From: an uncultured Paracoccaceae bacterium
Lineage (GTDB): Bacteria > Pseudomonadota > Alphaproteobacteria > Rhodobacterales > Rhodobacteraceae
Length of the DNA: 64,000 nucleotides
Assembly (NCBI GenBank): GCA_947488605.1
Contig: CANKZJ010000010.1
Coordinates: 22,608 to 86,607 of the forward strand
Direction: 5' to 3'
The notes below the pieces were generated by a model. It saw only the letters and a program-made list of their open reading frames with translations, did no database searches and was not told where the DNA came from. Made by a program: the position numbers and the translations under genes. Shown piece after piece: positions 15,468 through 24,634 of this stretch (position 1 is the stretch's first letter; every line of letters begins with the position of its first letter).

Positions 15468-16369
15468 CGTAGCCTCGGGTTAAAGACGTCGCGCAGGAAG
15501 TCGCCCAGCACGTTGATCGACACGACAAGGGCGATCAGGAACAGCGTGGGGATCCATAAGATCCACCATTCGCCGGACAGCAAGAATTGCATGCCGATGC
15601 GGATGAGCGTGCCCAATGACGGGCTGTCCGCAGGCAGGCCGATGCCGAGGAATGATAGCGTTGCTTCCAGCAAGATCGCCGATGCCAGATCAACGGTCAT
15701 GATGACCAAAAGGGGCCCTAGGATATTGGGTAGAATATGCACAAACATGATCCGCAAAGGGTGCTGCCCCTGCATCACGGCCGCTTGCACATACTCTTTG
15801 TTCATCTGCACGAAGGTCGAGGCCCGCGCAGTGCGCGCAAAATTCACCCAAAGCGACAAGGCAATGGCGAGCGTAAGGACTGCGACCCGCAGGTCTTGCT
15901 GCATTTCGGGGGGCAGGATGCCGCGTGCAATGCCGTCGATCAGAAGGGCGGTCAGGATGGCAGGCAAGGCCAGTTGGATGTCTGCGATCCGCATCACGAT
16001 GGCGTCAAAGCGTCCACCAAAATATCCAGCGGCAAGCCCCAGACCGACACCTAAGACCGATGCGATGATCATCGCAGAGACGCCGATAATCAACGACAGC
16101 CGTGCGCCATAGAGTATGGACGAGATCATGTCGCGGCCTTGGTCGTCGGTGCCAAGGAGAAATCTCTCGGACCCGAACTCTTCCCAGACTGGAGGCAAGA
16201 GGCCATCCATCAGCGAAAAAGAGGCCAAGTCGTAGGGGTTCACAGGTGCGATCCACGGCGCGAAAACCGCCCCGATCATGATAGCCAGCGCCACAATAGC
16301 CGCGATCATCACCGCAGGCGAGCGGGTGAAGAGCCACAGCCCTTCGTGACGTTTGATAAAGGCCCACAT
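15464..16369 (-). CDS. Dipeptide/oligopeptide ABC transporter permease (DppC type)
   Basis: A 301-residue inner-membrane protein with about six helices and the binding-protein-dependent permease EAA loop in the second half (EATLSFLGIGLPADSPSLGTLI), where it contacts the ATPase. An N-terminal cytosolic stretch and helix (LWLFTRSPAVMIAAIVALAIMIGAV) precede a large periplasmic loop with GTDDQGRDMISSILYG, the classic DppC/OppC signature. It shares one base with the stop of the DppB-type permease upstream and overlaps the ATPase downstream, so the operon is fully coupled. Confidence 0.93.
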   Translation of the reverse strand: MWAFIKRHEGLWLFTRSPAVMIAAIVALAIMIGAVFAPWIAPVNPYDLASFSLMDGLLPPVWEEFGSERFLLGTDDQGRDMISSILYGARLSLIIGVSAMIIASVLGVGLGLAAGYFGGRFDAIVMRIADIQLALPAILTALLIDGIARGILPPEMQQDLRVAVLTLAIALSLWVNFARTARASTFVQMNKEYVQAAVMQGQHPLRIMFVHILPNILGPLLVIMTVDLASAILLEATLSFLGIGLPADSPSLGTLIRIGMQFLLSGEWWILWIPTLFLIALVVSINVLGDFLRDVFNPRLR

Positions 16370-17343
16370 CAGGACACGTCCCTGATCCGCAAGCGCGGAT
16401 CGATGGCGACATAAAGCAAATCAACGATCAGGTTCACCAGCACAAAGAAGAACGCGATCACCACGAGGTAGACGCCCATCACCGGAATATCGACAAAGCG
16501 GATGGATTCCAGAAATAGCAGCCCCATGCCGGGCCATTGAAAGACGGATTCAGTGACGATGGAGAACGCAATCACCCCGCCAAATTGCAAGCCAATGATC
16601 GTAATGACCGGCACCATCGTGTTCGCCAGCGCATGTTTGAAATAGAGCCTGCCCATCGGGACACCGCGTGCGGTGGCAAACCGGATATAGTCCGATTGCA
16701 TCACGTCCATCATCTCGGCCCGGACCAGCCGCATGGTGAGCGTGAGTTGGTATACGCCCAGTGTGATCGCAGGCAGGATAATGGCGCGCCAGCCGTCGAC
16801 GGTGAGGAAAGAAGTGTCCCAACCGCCCAAGTTCACCGTACCGCCGCGCCCGAAAGTAGGCAGCCAACCAAGTTGGACGCCGAAGAAGAAAATCAGGATG
16901 ATACCGATGACAAATGTGGGGATAGAGACACCGACAAGCGTCATCATCAAGATGGCCTGCGTGGCGGCCCCGCGCGGTCGCAAGGCGGTGTAGACCCCAG
17001 CAGGAATGCCCACGAAAAGCGAGATGAGGAGTGCCACAACACCAAGTTCAAGCGTGGCAGGAATGCGTGTCGCGATCATCTCGGCGACGGGCTGTCTGGT
17101 GCGGTAGGAAAAGCCGAAATCACCTTGCAGCATGTCACCGGTAAACCGGGCGAATTGATAGGCGAACGGATCGTTTAGGCCCAATTCGTCACGCAGGCGT
17201 TCCTGATCTTCGACAGAGGTTTCAACCCCGGTCATTTGGGTGATCGGATCGCCCACAAACCGGAAAAGAGAGAAGGCCAGAAAGGCAACGGCGAGCATAA
17301 CAAAGAGCGACTGAACCAGCCGTTTTGCGATGAAATATACCAT
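16369..17343 (-). CDS. Dipeptide/oligopeptide ABC transporter permease (DppB type)
   Basis: A 324-residue inner-membrane permease with the DppB/OppB N-terminus (YFIAKRLVQSLFVMLAVAFLAF). It has the periplasmic loop with LRDELGLNDPFAYQFARFTG and a GDFGFSYRTRQPV segment. The cytoplasmic loop RAEMMDVMQSDYIRFATARG leads to the EAA-like ATPase contact. Together with the DppC-type subunit it forms the translocation pore. It lies 25 bases downstream of the binding-protein gene. Confidence 0.93.
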   Translation of the reverse strand: MVYFIAKRLVQSLFVMLAVAFLAFSLFRFVGDPITQMTGVETSVEDQERLRDELGLNDPFAYQFARFTGDMLQGDFGFSYRTRQPVAEMIATRIPATLELGVVALLISLFVGIPAGVYTALRPRGAATQAILMMTLVGVSIPTFVIGIILIFFFGVQLGWLPTFGRGGTVNLGGWDTSFLTVDGWRAIILPAITLGVYQLTLTMRLVRAEMMDVMQSDYIRFATARGVPMGRLYFKHALANTMVPVITIIGLQFGGVIAFSIVTESVFQWPGMGLLFLESIRFVDIPVMGVYLVVIAFFFVLVNLIVDLLYVAIDPRLRIRDVS

Positions 17344-17368
17344 TGCCTTTCTGCTTTTCTAACTGCGC

Positions 17369-18946
17369 TTAGTTCACTGTGACCCACCGCAGCATGAAGA
17401 AGTTATCGGCCCTTTGTGTCAGGTCGATATTGTCCTTGGCGGCCCAGATCAGTGGCTGCGTATAAAGCGGGATATAGGCGACCTCTTCTTGGGTGATGGC
17501 CACGATTTCGTCGATCATCGCCTGACGTGCAGCGGGGTCGATTTCTTGCTGCACCAACGGTAGCAATTCATCAACGCGCGCGTTGGAATAGTTGCCAAAG
17601 TTCCATGAACCGAGCTTCTTTTCGTCGTCCTGGCTGTGCAGCAGGAAACGCACCGGGTGTTCCATATCAAATGTGCCGGGTGACCAGCCAAGAAGATACA
17701 TATCGAAGTCGTCTTCGCGCAGCTGCGGCCAGTAATCACGCACCGGACCTGTCGACAACTCTGCGTTCAATCCGACAGCGGCAAACATAGAGGCCGCTGC
17801 ACGGCAAAGCGCTTCGTCGTTGATGTAGCGGTCGTTGGTGCATTTCAGGCCAAAGCTGAAACCATCGGGGTAGCCGGCCTCGGCCAGCAGCTCGCGTGCG
17901 CGGTCGGGGTTATAGTCTGGACGGTTTTGATTGGCCTCGGAGTAGCCAGAGATGCCAGCTGGTACCAGCTGATTGGCGGCTTCAATTTTGCCACGGAAAA
18001 GCACACGGTCAATGGAGGCCAGATCGATAGCATGGGCCGCGGCCAGACGCACGCGGGGGTCCTGAAACGGGTTCACATCGGTGACATCAGTTGAATACAG
18101 CAGCGTGTCGTGTTCATGGCCGAAGCCAAACATGATAACGCGCGTTTCTTCGCCCTCAAGCACGTTAAATCCATCGCGGCTTTCGACTTGTTCGACGTCT
18201 TGCAGTGGAATCGGCTGGATGAAATCAATGTCGCCGGACAGCAGCGCTGCCAAACCAGTTGCGGCATTCCCGATTGGTGTGAACGTCGCCTCGGTCACGT
18301 TGTGTGCGGCATCGTCCCACCATGTCGCATTGGGTGTCAGCACTGTTTTGACGCCCGGATCACGGCTGGCCACGGTAAACGGGCCGGTGCCGTTCACGTT
18401 GAGCGTCGCAAAGTTTTCAGCGTCACGGGCGGGCAGGGCTGCATCGTTTGATGTTGCCCAATCCGCATCAAGGATCATGAAATTGGCGATCGAAGACGGG
18501 AACAGCGGGTTGGGTGCTGAGGTTACGAAATCAATTGTGAAATCGTCGACAACGCGTACCTCTGTGACGGGCGCAAACCATGACCGTACGTCTGCGGCCT
18601 CGTTCGAGGCGCGCTCGTACGAGAACATCACGTCAGCGGACGTGAATGCCGCGCCATCTTGGAACGTCACACCTTGGCGCAAGTTGAACCGCCAGCCGTT
18701 TTCACCCTCAAGCGGCTCCCACGATGTTGCCAATGACGGTTCAATCGACATGTCTTGGCCGCGCCGCACGAGGCCCTCGTAGATGTTGTTGAGGAAAGAC
18801 AGAACCGGCGCAGAGTTCACCGCATGCGGGTCCATCGTCTGTGGGTCTGTTGTCGATGCCCAGTTAAAGCTTTCTGCGTGAGCGCCTAGTGCAGCCAATG
18901 ACAGCGCCCCGCCCAACAGCATTGATTTACCAATGTCACGTTTCAT
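17369..18946 (-). CDS. Periplasmic peptide-binding protein of the oligopeptide importer
   Basis: A 525-residue member of the SBP family 5 (DppA/OppA-like). The signal peptide ends GAHAES. Family landmarks are DPQTMDPHAVNSAPVLSFLNNIYEGLV near the mature N-terminus, GWRFNLRQGVTFQDGAAFTSADV, and VNGTGPFTVASRDPG. The C-terminal lobe has YNPDRARELLAEAGYPDGF. This lobe arrangement binds short peptides or related solutes in the periplasm. AGGAGAA stands just before the ATG, and the gene heads a four-gene operon. The exact ligand (peptide, opine, amino-sugar conjugate) cannot be read from the sequence. Confidence 0.92.
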   Translation of the reverse strand: MKRDIGKSMLLGGALSLAALGAHAESFNWASTTDPQTMDPHAVNSAPVLSFLNNIYEGLVRRGQDMSIEPSLATSWEPLEGENGWRFNLRQGVTFQDGAAFTSADVMFSYERASNEAADVRSWFAPVTEVRVVDDFTIDFVTSAPNPLFPSSIANFMILDADWATSNDAALPARDAENFATLNVNGTGPFTVASRDPGVKTVLTPNATWWDDAAHNVTEATFTPIGNAATGLAALLSGDIDFIQPIPLQDVEQVESRDGFNVLEGEETRVIMFGFGHEHDTLLYSTDVTDVNPFQDPRVRLAAAHAIDLASIDRVLFRGKIEAANQLVPAGISGYSEANQNRPDYNPDRARELLAEAGYPDGFSFGLKCTNDRYINDEALCRAAASMFAAVGLNAELSTGPVRDYWPQLREDDFDMYLLGWSPGTFDMEHPVRFLLHSQDDEKKLGSWNFGNYSNARVDELLPLVQQEIDPAARQAMIDEIVAITQEEVAYIPLYTQPLIWAAKDNIDLTQRADNFFMLRWVTVN

Positions 18947-19053
18947 AATTCTTCTCCTGAAAGTTGGTTGGGACGAGCCTGCGCTTTATCCCACAGAGGT
19001 CAAGGCCGTTTCGCGTGGTGTGTCATCAAATTGAACGTCTGACAGCGTTGATG

Positions 19054-19791
19054 TCAGATCGACAGTTTTTTGAAAATACGTTCGGGGATGTTGGTGATGA
19101 TCGCCATGATCACAAACCAGATTTTGCGCACATAGATCACGTTGCGGCCCTTGCGCACCGCGTCAAAGACAGCGTCGCCGACTTCGCCGGGTTGTGCTGT
19201 CAGCTTTTCAGGCAGATCCAGCCCTTCGGTCATTTTGGTCGCCACAAAACCGGGCAGGACGGTCAGCACATGCACGTTCTTTTTGGCCAGTCTGTTGCGC
19301 AAGCCGGACAAAAACGCGGTGAACCCCGCCTTTGCTGACCCGTAAACATAATTCGTCGCCCGCCCACGGTTGCCCGCAACAGAACTGATCCCGACAAGCA
19401 CGCCAGAGCCGCGCTGTTCGAAGTGGTTGGCAAAGACGCCCAGAATGCTGGCGGGGCCCTCAAAATTGCTGCGCATGACGGTGACGGCTTCTTGCGGGTT
19501 GGCTTCGTTTTGCGACTGTTCGCCCATGTACCCTACGGCGCAGATCACGATCTGGGGCAGGGGGTCCAGGCTGGCTGCGAACTTGGCGTGGCTGTCTGTG
19601 GCCAGTGCGTCAAATTCGTGCACGGTTGCGTCCACATCATAGCGCACGGCGATATCGGTTCGCGCGGTTTCCAGCGATTGCACGTCTCTGGCGGCGAGTT
19701 GGATGGGGTGCCCTGCTTTTGCGAAACGGTGAGCGATTGCCATGGCCATATCGCTTTTGGCGCCGAGGATCAGCACGTGGTCTTTGCTCAT
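19054..19791 (-). CDS. DprE2-like short-chain dehydrogenase (2'-keto sugar reductase)
   Basis: A 245-residue SDR protein. The N-terminal dinucleotide motif is modified (LILGAKSDMAMAIAHRFA), as in DprE2. The catalytic Ser-Tyr-Lys is in GISSVAGNRGRATNYVYGSAKAG. The hydrophobic C-terminus (IYVRKIWFVIMAIITNIPERIFKKL) suggests membrane association. DprE2 reduces the 2-keto intermediate made by DprE1, completing epimerisation of polyprenyl-phosphoryl ribose to arabinose. It is the last gene of a four-gene operon whose other members fit the same pathway, and its start overlaps the DprE1-like stop. A weak dyad without T-run follows the stop (19038-19058). Confidence 0.82.
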   Translation of the reverse strand: MSKDHVLILGAKSDMAMAIAHRFAKAGHPIQLAARDVQSLETARTDIAVRYDVDATVHEFDALATDSHAKFAASLDPLPQIVICAVGYMGEQSQNEANPQEAVTVMRSNFEGPASILGVFANHFEQRGSGVLVGISSVAGNRGRATNYVYGSAKAGFTAFLSGLRNRLAKKNVHVLTVLPGFVATKMTEGLDLPEKLTAQPGEVGDAVFDAVRKGRNVIYVRKIWFVIMAIITNIPERIFKKLSI

Positions 19792-21110
19792 AATCCGAGC
19801 CTTTCTGATTGTGCGGATTGGAACGCGGGCGTTGCATGCAGTTTTTCGCGCTGTGCGATGAACTGTTCCAATCGGGGTTCTGATTTTGCGAATGTGTCGC
19901 GTGACATGCGGCTGTCTTTGGCCAAATAAAAGCGTCCGCCATGATCGAGCGTGACCTTGTCGAGCTGTTCCATTAGCGCCAGCGTTTGCGCGTTCACCGG
20001 AAAGTCGAGCGACAATGTGTAGCCCTCCATCGGGAAGGAAAACGGGCTCTGCTGTGCGCCAAAACGTTTGAGCACGGATAAAAAAGAGCCTGCACCAGCG
20101 GCCGAGATTGCTTCGATCAAGGCGCGCATGCCAGCGCGGGATTGGTCAAGCGGGATCGCGCATTGGAACTGTGCAAATCCCCGACGCCCGTAAATCTTGT
20201 TCCAACCAAGGATCGCATCGAGCGGGTAGAAATAGCTGTCCCAATCCACCAGCGTCTCGCGCGGGGTGCGCCGCCCTTTCCAGTAGTAAAGTTTGTTGAA
20301 CGCCTGCACCGAATAGCGGTTTAGCGACCAGCCGGGGAAATCGAGCGGCACGGTCTTCTTGCGCTTTTGTGCATAGGCGAGCGGGGCAACCCGCTGCCGA
20401 TCCCCAAGTTCAGCAACCGGTGCATGTTCGCCCAGCATGACAAGGGATCGCCCCAAACCTTTGCCGCGTTGCAGACAATCGATCCATGCAACGGAATAAG
20501 TCGCGTCGAGCGAGGCTTCGAACAGATCAATGGCATGATCAAGGTCGCTGGCGGGTAGGGTGCGCTGCCTGATCCAGCTGCTTTCCACCGGTCGCAGACG
20601 GATTGCCGCGCGCACGATCACACCCGTCAGCCCCATGCCACCGATGGTCCAGCCAAAGAGGTCTGGGTTTTCGGTGCGCGAACACCGCGTGATCGCCCCC
20701 GACCCATCAATGAGGTCGATCCAATCAACACATTCGGCAAAGCTTCCGTCTTTGTGATGGTTTTTCCCGTGCACGTCAGCGGCCAGCATGCCGCCTAGCG
20801 TGACGAATTTTGTGCCCGGCGTGACATAAGGAAACCAACCACGCGGCAGGAACGATTCGATGATATCGCGCAGCAGGACACCTGCCTCGGCCACAAGCTG
20901 TCCGGTTTCGCGGTCGAAGGCGCACATATGGTTGAAGTGCCGCGTGGAGATCGTGTTGGTCTCGCTGATGGCGCTGTCACCGTAAGCCCGCCCATTGCCG
21001 CGCGCGATGGCGTTGCCCGCCGCAATATGCCGTTGCAGTGCCGCAAGGTCGCGGGGTGCGTTGACCTGCGCGCTTAGGACCGGATAGCGCCCCCAGCCCG
21101 AAACGGTCAC
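19788..21110 (-). CDS. DprE1-like FAD-dependent polyprenyl-phosphoryl ribose 2'-oxidase
   Basis: A 440-residue VAO-type flavoprotein. The FAD-binding domain (about 15-195) has ARGNGRAYGDSA and the DprE1-like box LGGMLAADVHGKNHHKDGSF. The C-terminal cap follows, with an FQCAIP strand and a YLAKDSRMS segment containing the late Lys. In actinobacteria DprE1 oxidises the 2'-OH of decaprenyl-phosphoryl-ribose. Outside actinobacteria, related pairs feed D-arabinofuranose into LPS, pili or lipo-chitin signals. It is coupled on both sides (overlaps with GtrA and DprE2-like genes). Alternative: another aldonolactone-oxidase-type activity, less likely given the neighbours. Confidence 0.85.
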   Translation of the reverse strand: MTVSGWGRYPVLSAQVNAPRDLAALQRHIAAGNAIARGNGRAYGDSAISETNTISTRHFNHMCAFDRETGQLVAEAGVLLRDIIESFLPRGWFPYVTPGTKFVTLGGMLAADVHGKNHHKDGSFAECVDWIDLIDGSGAITRCSRTENPDLFGWTIGGMGLTGVIVRAAIRLRPVESSWIRQRTLPASDLDHAIDLFEASLDATYSVAWIDCLQRGKGLGRSLVMLGEHAPVAELGDRQRVAPLAYAQKRKKTVPLDFPGWSLNRYSVQAFNKLYYWKGRRTPRETLVDWDSYFYPLDAILGWNKIYGRRGFAQFQCAIPLDQSRAGMRALIEAISAAGAGSFLSVLKRFGAQQSPFSFPMEGYTLSLDFPVNAQTLALMEQLDKVTLDHGGRFYLAKDSRMSRDTFAKSEPRLEQFIAQREKLHATPAFQSAQSERLGL

Positions 21111-21529
21111 GTCGCAACCTGCATGTGGTTATCGGTAAACACGAATTTGCGGTCGAGTTTGTATTTCACGACGTAACCGACGCTAAGCCCAAGGATCGCG
21201 CCCAATTCACGCATCATGTCGGTCTTCCAAATCAGCCAGAACGCGGTTTCCGTGCCCCAGAAGATCGCGGTCGTGACCAGACCCATCACGGTATAAAGCA
21301 TGAATTTCTGGCTATGTGCTTTAACGCCTGTGGAGGTGTCTTGAAAGATCCAGCGCTTATCGAGGAGGTATTTGATCACCAGGCCGACAAGGGTGCCCAT
21401 GCCGACGGCAAGGATAAAGAACGCGGTACTTTCCCCAAATGCGAGCACCAGACGCTGCATCGCAAGGTTCGCCACGGTCGCCACAACAGCAAAAGCGGTG
21501 TAGCGCCAGATGAGTGTGGTACGTGTCAC
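21107..21529 (-). CDS. GtrA-family membrane protein (first copy)
   Basis: A 140-residue protein with four membrane helices in the GtrA pattern, including WRYTAFAVVATVANLAMQRL, a GTLVGLVIKYLLDKRWIF loop, and VGYVVKYKLDRKFVF at the end. GtrA-like proteins are thought to help flip polyprenyl-phosphate-linked sugars across the inner membrane. Here, inside a DprE-type operon, the natural substrate would be polyprenyl-phosphoryl arabinose. The GTG at 21529 forms a GTGA overlap with the UbiA stop and has GGAG upstream; the frame extends to 21553 but that start would overlap more and is not favoured. Confidence 0.8.
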   Translation of the reverse strand: MTRTTLIWRYTAFAVVATVANLAMQRLVLAFGESTAFFILAVGMGTLVGLVIKYLLDKRWIFQDTSTGVKAHSQKFMLYTVMGLVTTAIFWGTETAFWLIWKTDMMRELGAILGLSVGYVVKYKLDRKFVFTDNHMQVAT

Positions 21530-22941
21530 AGGAACGCTCCGCCGATCCCGCACATCAAGATGATGACAAGGCAGATCTGGCTGTTCCTGTCTTTCACGGC
21601 GAAAACAATCGGGTCATCATCCATGTCGCCCCGGTGCGTGACCATCACCATGCGTGTGATCCAATACAGCAAGATGCAGCACACACCCCAAAGGGCGGCG
21701 GGTTGCGCATAAAGTTCCAGAACCTGCGGAGAGTTCACGTAGAGCGCCATGACGAGAATAGAGACGTAGCCTGCGGCGAGGGCCATCATGCTGATAATGG
21801 GCAAATCCCCGACCCGGTAGCCGCGCCCGGATGCGCTCAGTTTGCCCCGATCTGCCGCGTCGACCAATTCGGCCTGCCGTTTAACCGCCGCCAGCGAGAA
21901 GAAAAAGAAGATCGAGAAGGCCAGCAGCCACACCGATAGGGGGATGCCCGTGGCAGCACCGCCCGCGATGATCCGCATCGTATATAGGCCCGCCAGCAGA
22001 CAGATATCGACGACGACGCGCCGTTTGATGTTCACGGAATAGGCCGTTGTCAGCACATAATAGGTCATCATGACCAGCAAGAATAACCAGCCTAGAGCGG
22101 CCGAAATAGCGATGCCCAGCAACAGCAAGCCCGCTGTCATTGTACTGCCCTGTGCGATCGGAATGGTGCCCGCTGCAAAGGGCCGCAAACGTTTGCGCGG
22201 GTGCGCCCGGTCCGCGCCAAGGTCAAGCAAATCATTGAGGACATAAACGCTCGACGCAACAATGCTGAATGCCACGAAGGCCAGCAGGCTTTGGCCGAAT
22301 GTCACAGCGTTGATCTGATGCGCTGTCAGCATCGGCAGGAAAACCAGCACGTTCTTTAGCCATTGATGTGGCCGCAACGCCTTGAGGTAGGGTTTGATCG
22401 AGGGGGTGACAGTGACAAGATGCTCGGACGGATTGCCCAGCTTTTCCGCCTTGCCGCGCAAAGCAGGCGAGGCGTTCACCGTGATTGCTTTTGTTGCTTT
22501 GGCCCAGACCGGCAAATCTGCGTCCGTGTCGCCCATATAGGAAAACCCGGTTGCGCCGAAGCGTTCAACAAGGAAGTCTGCTTTGCGCGCGCCTTTGATG
22601 TTGGTGTCACGGGTCGAGCCATGAACCTCGTCAAAAATCTGCAAATGCGCGGCAATGCTTTGCGCCAGCGCCTCATTGCTGGCGGTCACCAGTGCCGTGC
22701 GACCGCCCTCGGCGCGAAATTTGGTTACATAGGCGATGACATCGGGATCATAGGGCAGGGTGGTGACGTCAATCTTCGCGGTCTCCGCCAGATCATGTTT
22801 GAGCGCTGCTTTGCCTTTGCGCAGTGATGTCAGCGTGCGAAACAGATTGCGCCAGTTGCGTCCGATTGAAGACCAAAAGGTCTCGAACAGCATATCAGAG
22901 CGCAGCAGCGTGCCATCCAAATCTACAATCAAAACAGACAA
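21526..22941 (-). CDS. HAD phosphatase-UbiA prenyltransferase fusion (polyprenyl-phosphate phosphoribosyltransferase type)
   Basis: A 471-residue fusion. Residues 1-190 are a HAD hydrolase with motif I DLDGTLLRSD, motif II Thr/Ser in LVTAS, and motif III/IV ARKADFLVERFG ... YMGDTDADLPV. Residues 195-471 are a UbiA membrane prenyltransferase with the two Asp-rich loops, NDLLDLGADRAHPRKRLRPF and a later DAADRGKLSASGRGY. In mycobacteria a UbiA enzyme joins PRPP to decaprenyl phosphate and a separate phosphatase removes the 5-phosphate. Here the HAD domain could supply that phosphatase in cis (inference). First gene of an operon with GtrA, DprE1-like and DprE2-like genes. Confidence 0.85.
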   Translation of the reverse strand: MSVLIVDLDGTLLRSDMLFETFWSSIGRNWRNLFRTLTSLRKGKAALKHDLAETAKIDVTTLPYDPDVIAYVTKFRAEGGRTALVTASNEALAQSIAAHLQIFDEVHGSTRDTNIKGARKADFLVERFGATGFSYMGDTDADLPVWAKATKAITVNASPALRGKAEKLGNPSEHLVTVTPSIKPYLKALRPHQWLKNVLVFLPMLTAHQINAVTFGQSLLAFVAFSIVASSVYVLNDLLDLGADRAHPRKRLRPFAAGTIPIAQGSTMTAGLLLLGIAISAALGWLFLLVMMTYYVLTTAYSVNIKRRVVVDICLLAGLYTMRIIAGGAATGIPLSVWLLAFSIFFFFSLAAVKRQAELVDAADRGKLSASGRGYRVGDLPIISMMALAAGYVSILVMALYVNSPQVLELYAQPAALWGVCCILLYWITRMVMVTHRGDMDDDPIVFAVKDRNSQICLVIILMCGIGGAFL

Positions 22942-23142
22942 ACAAAGAACCTTTCATATTGGCCGCAGCCAATGTCGTATACTTTCGAGAATTGACCATA
23001 CTTTAACCGGTGTTAGAAGTCACTTGGTTGGTTTTTCAACATGTTTTGCGATGTGCAGAATAGTTGACGCGCGTAGGATGGATTTCTAGGGTCGGCGCAA
23101 CACATTCTCCAGCACACGCATTTGAAAGATTTAGGAAAAACT

Positions 23143-23715
23143 GTGAGCCCGAGCGCGCTTTCCACATGTGTATTTGATTTCTGGTCGCCTCAAATCGGTG
23201 ACCCGACTGCTATCGGTTGGTTAACCGTCGCGGTTTATACACTGACAGCGATCCTGGCAGCCGCGGTTTTCGTGCGGCAAAGGGGCCGGCAACGCATCTT
23301 TTGGTGCGGTGTCTGCGTACTTTTGTTTGCACTGGCACTCAACAAACAGCTTGATCTGCAATCGGCGCTGACGGCTGCTGGCCGGTGTCTTTCACAGGCG
23401 CAGGGCTGGTACGAGGATCGCCGAGCTTACCAGATCATTTTCATTATTTCATTCGCGACCACGAGCCTTGTGCTTGGCGTGCTTCTGGCATGGATTTTGC
23501 GGCGCCATTTCAGCCGGATCTGGGTGGCTTTGATCGGGGTGACATTGTTGGTGGCGTTCGTCGCAATGCGGGCTGCTGGATTTCATGGTTTCGATCGGTT
23601 CATCGGGTTTCAGATCGCGGGTATTCAGATGAATTGGGTGTTAGAGTTGGGTGGTATCGCCTTGATCGCCCTGAATGCGGTGCTGATACTACGCAAACGC
23701 AGGCGGCGGTACTAG
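23143..23715 (+). CDS. Hypothetical multi-pass membrane protein
   Basis: A 190-residue protein with about five hydrophobic helices, including GWLTVAVYTLTAILAAAVFV, then IFWCGVCVLLFALAL, YQIIFIISFATTSLVLGVLL, VALIGVTLLVAFVAM and LGGIALIALNAVLILR. It ends in a basic Arg tail (RKRRRRY). A loop after helix 2 has LNKQLDLQSALTAAGRCLSQAQGWYEDRRAYQ. GTG at 23143 has AGGA seven bases upstream and is preferred to the TTG at 23122. The stop interlocks with that of the convergent WecG-type gene by four bases. The context is glycan synthesis; no function can be assigned. Confidence 0.65.
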   Translation: MSPSALSTCVFDFWSPQIGDPTAIGWLTVAVYTLTAILAAAVFVRQRGRQRIFWCGVCVLLFALALNKQLDLQSALTAAGRCLSQAQGWYEDRRAYQIIFIISFATTSLVLGVLLAWILRRHFSRIWVALIGVTLLVAFVAMRAAGFHGFDRFIGFQIAGIQMNWVLELGGIALIALNAVLILRKRRRRY

Positions 23716-24488
23716 TCGCGCGCATTGACACCGCGCGCCTTGAGTGCGGAGCCAAGCAAACGTGGCAGCACCCCGAAACAAGCCGCATACCGCGCCGCCA
23801 GACGTTTGGGGTTCACCATCAACCGCCATAGCCATTCAGCCGCGATAGCGCGCATGAAAGCTGGCGCGCGCGTCTGGGTGCCTGCAATGAAATCAAGCCC
23901 GGCCCCGATTGAAACGAACCCGATGCTGTCTGTTTGCGATCCTGCATGGGCTGCAAAAAGTTCCTGTTTTGGCGCACCGAGTGCGAGAAAACACAAGCCG
24001 ACACCGACCTGTTCCAATTGCGCGATATAGCTGTTGGCAAGGTCACCCGTCGGATCGAACCCCATCGGTGGTGCGATCTTTGCTGCGACCTTTAGACCGG
24101 GGTGGCGCGCCTGAAGGGCGTCAGCTGTGACTTGTAGCGTGTCCTCGGTGCTGCCCAAAAGTGCGACGGGCACATCCATTTTCGCGGCGAGGGCTGCCAG
24201 CGGTGTGATCAGGTCTGCTCCAGCCAAAAGCGAAACGGGTTGGCGCGCCAATTTGGACAGCCAAACAATCGGATTGCCGTCTGCTGTGATATGGCTATGC
24301 GCAAGGTAGGCCGCGCGAAAGGCCGCGTCATCACGTAGCTTGACCACGTGATCGAGGTTTAGCGTCGCGAGGCTAAAGCCCTTTTTTTCGCTGAAATGGG
24401 TCTCGATATCGGTCAGTAACGCGTCAAGCGTCGGCACCGTAATTGCAACGTTCGGCCCTTTGGAGGCTGGCACCCATTCGACTTGCAT
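23712..24488 (-). CDS. WecG/TagA/CpsF family glycosyltransferase (GT26)
   Basis: A 258-residue GT26 protein. Landmarks are FSLATLNLDHVVKLRDDAAFRAAY (family N-x-D/H-x-x element), HSHITADGNPIVW with the presumed catalytic Asp, LLGSTEDTLQVTADAL, and LCFLALGAPKQELFAAH. The C-terminal RAPAFMRAIAAEWLWRLMVNPKRL is the membrane-association helix of the family. Members add ManNAc, ManNAcA or glucose residues to polyprenyl-pyrophosphate-linked sugars early in surface polysaccharide assembly. The ATG at 24488 was chosen because homology begins there; 20 more residues are open upstream. It is divergent from galE and convergent with the membrane protein gene. Confidence 0.88.
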   Translation of the reverse strand: MQVEWVPASKGPNVAITVPTLDALLTDIETHFSEKKGFSLATLNLDHVVKLRDDAAFRAAYLAHSHITADGNPIVWLSKLARQPVSLLAGADLITPLAALAAKMDVPVALLGSTEDTLQVTADALQARHPGLKVAAKIAPPMGFDPTGDLANSYIAQLEQVGVGLCFLALGAPKQELFAAHAGSQTDSIGFVSIGAGLDFIAGTQTRAPAFMRAIAAEWLWRLMVNPKRLAARYAACFGVLPRLLGSALKARGVNARD

Positions 24489-24634
24489 AACGCCTGCTTC
24501 ACTTTCTACTAGACCTGACCATCCCAATAAAACGAACGCCGCAATCAATCAACGTGTCAAAATCAACGTGACAGTCAGTCCTGTGATTGCTTTACTCGCG
24601 TCGATGATTTTGCTGTTGGTAGGGAACGAGTGAC

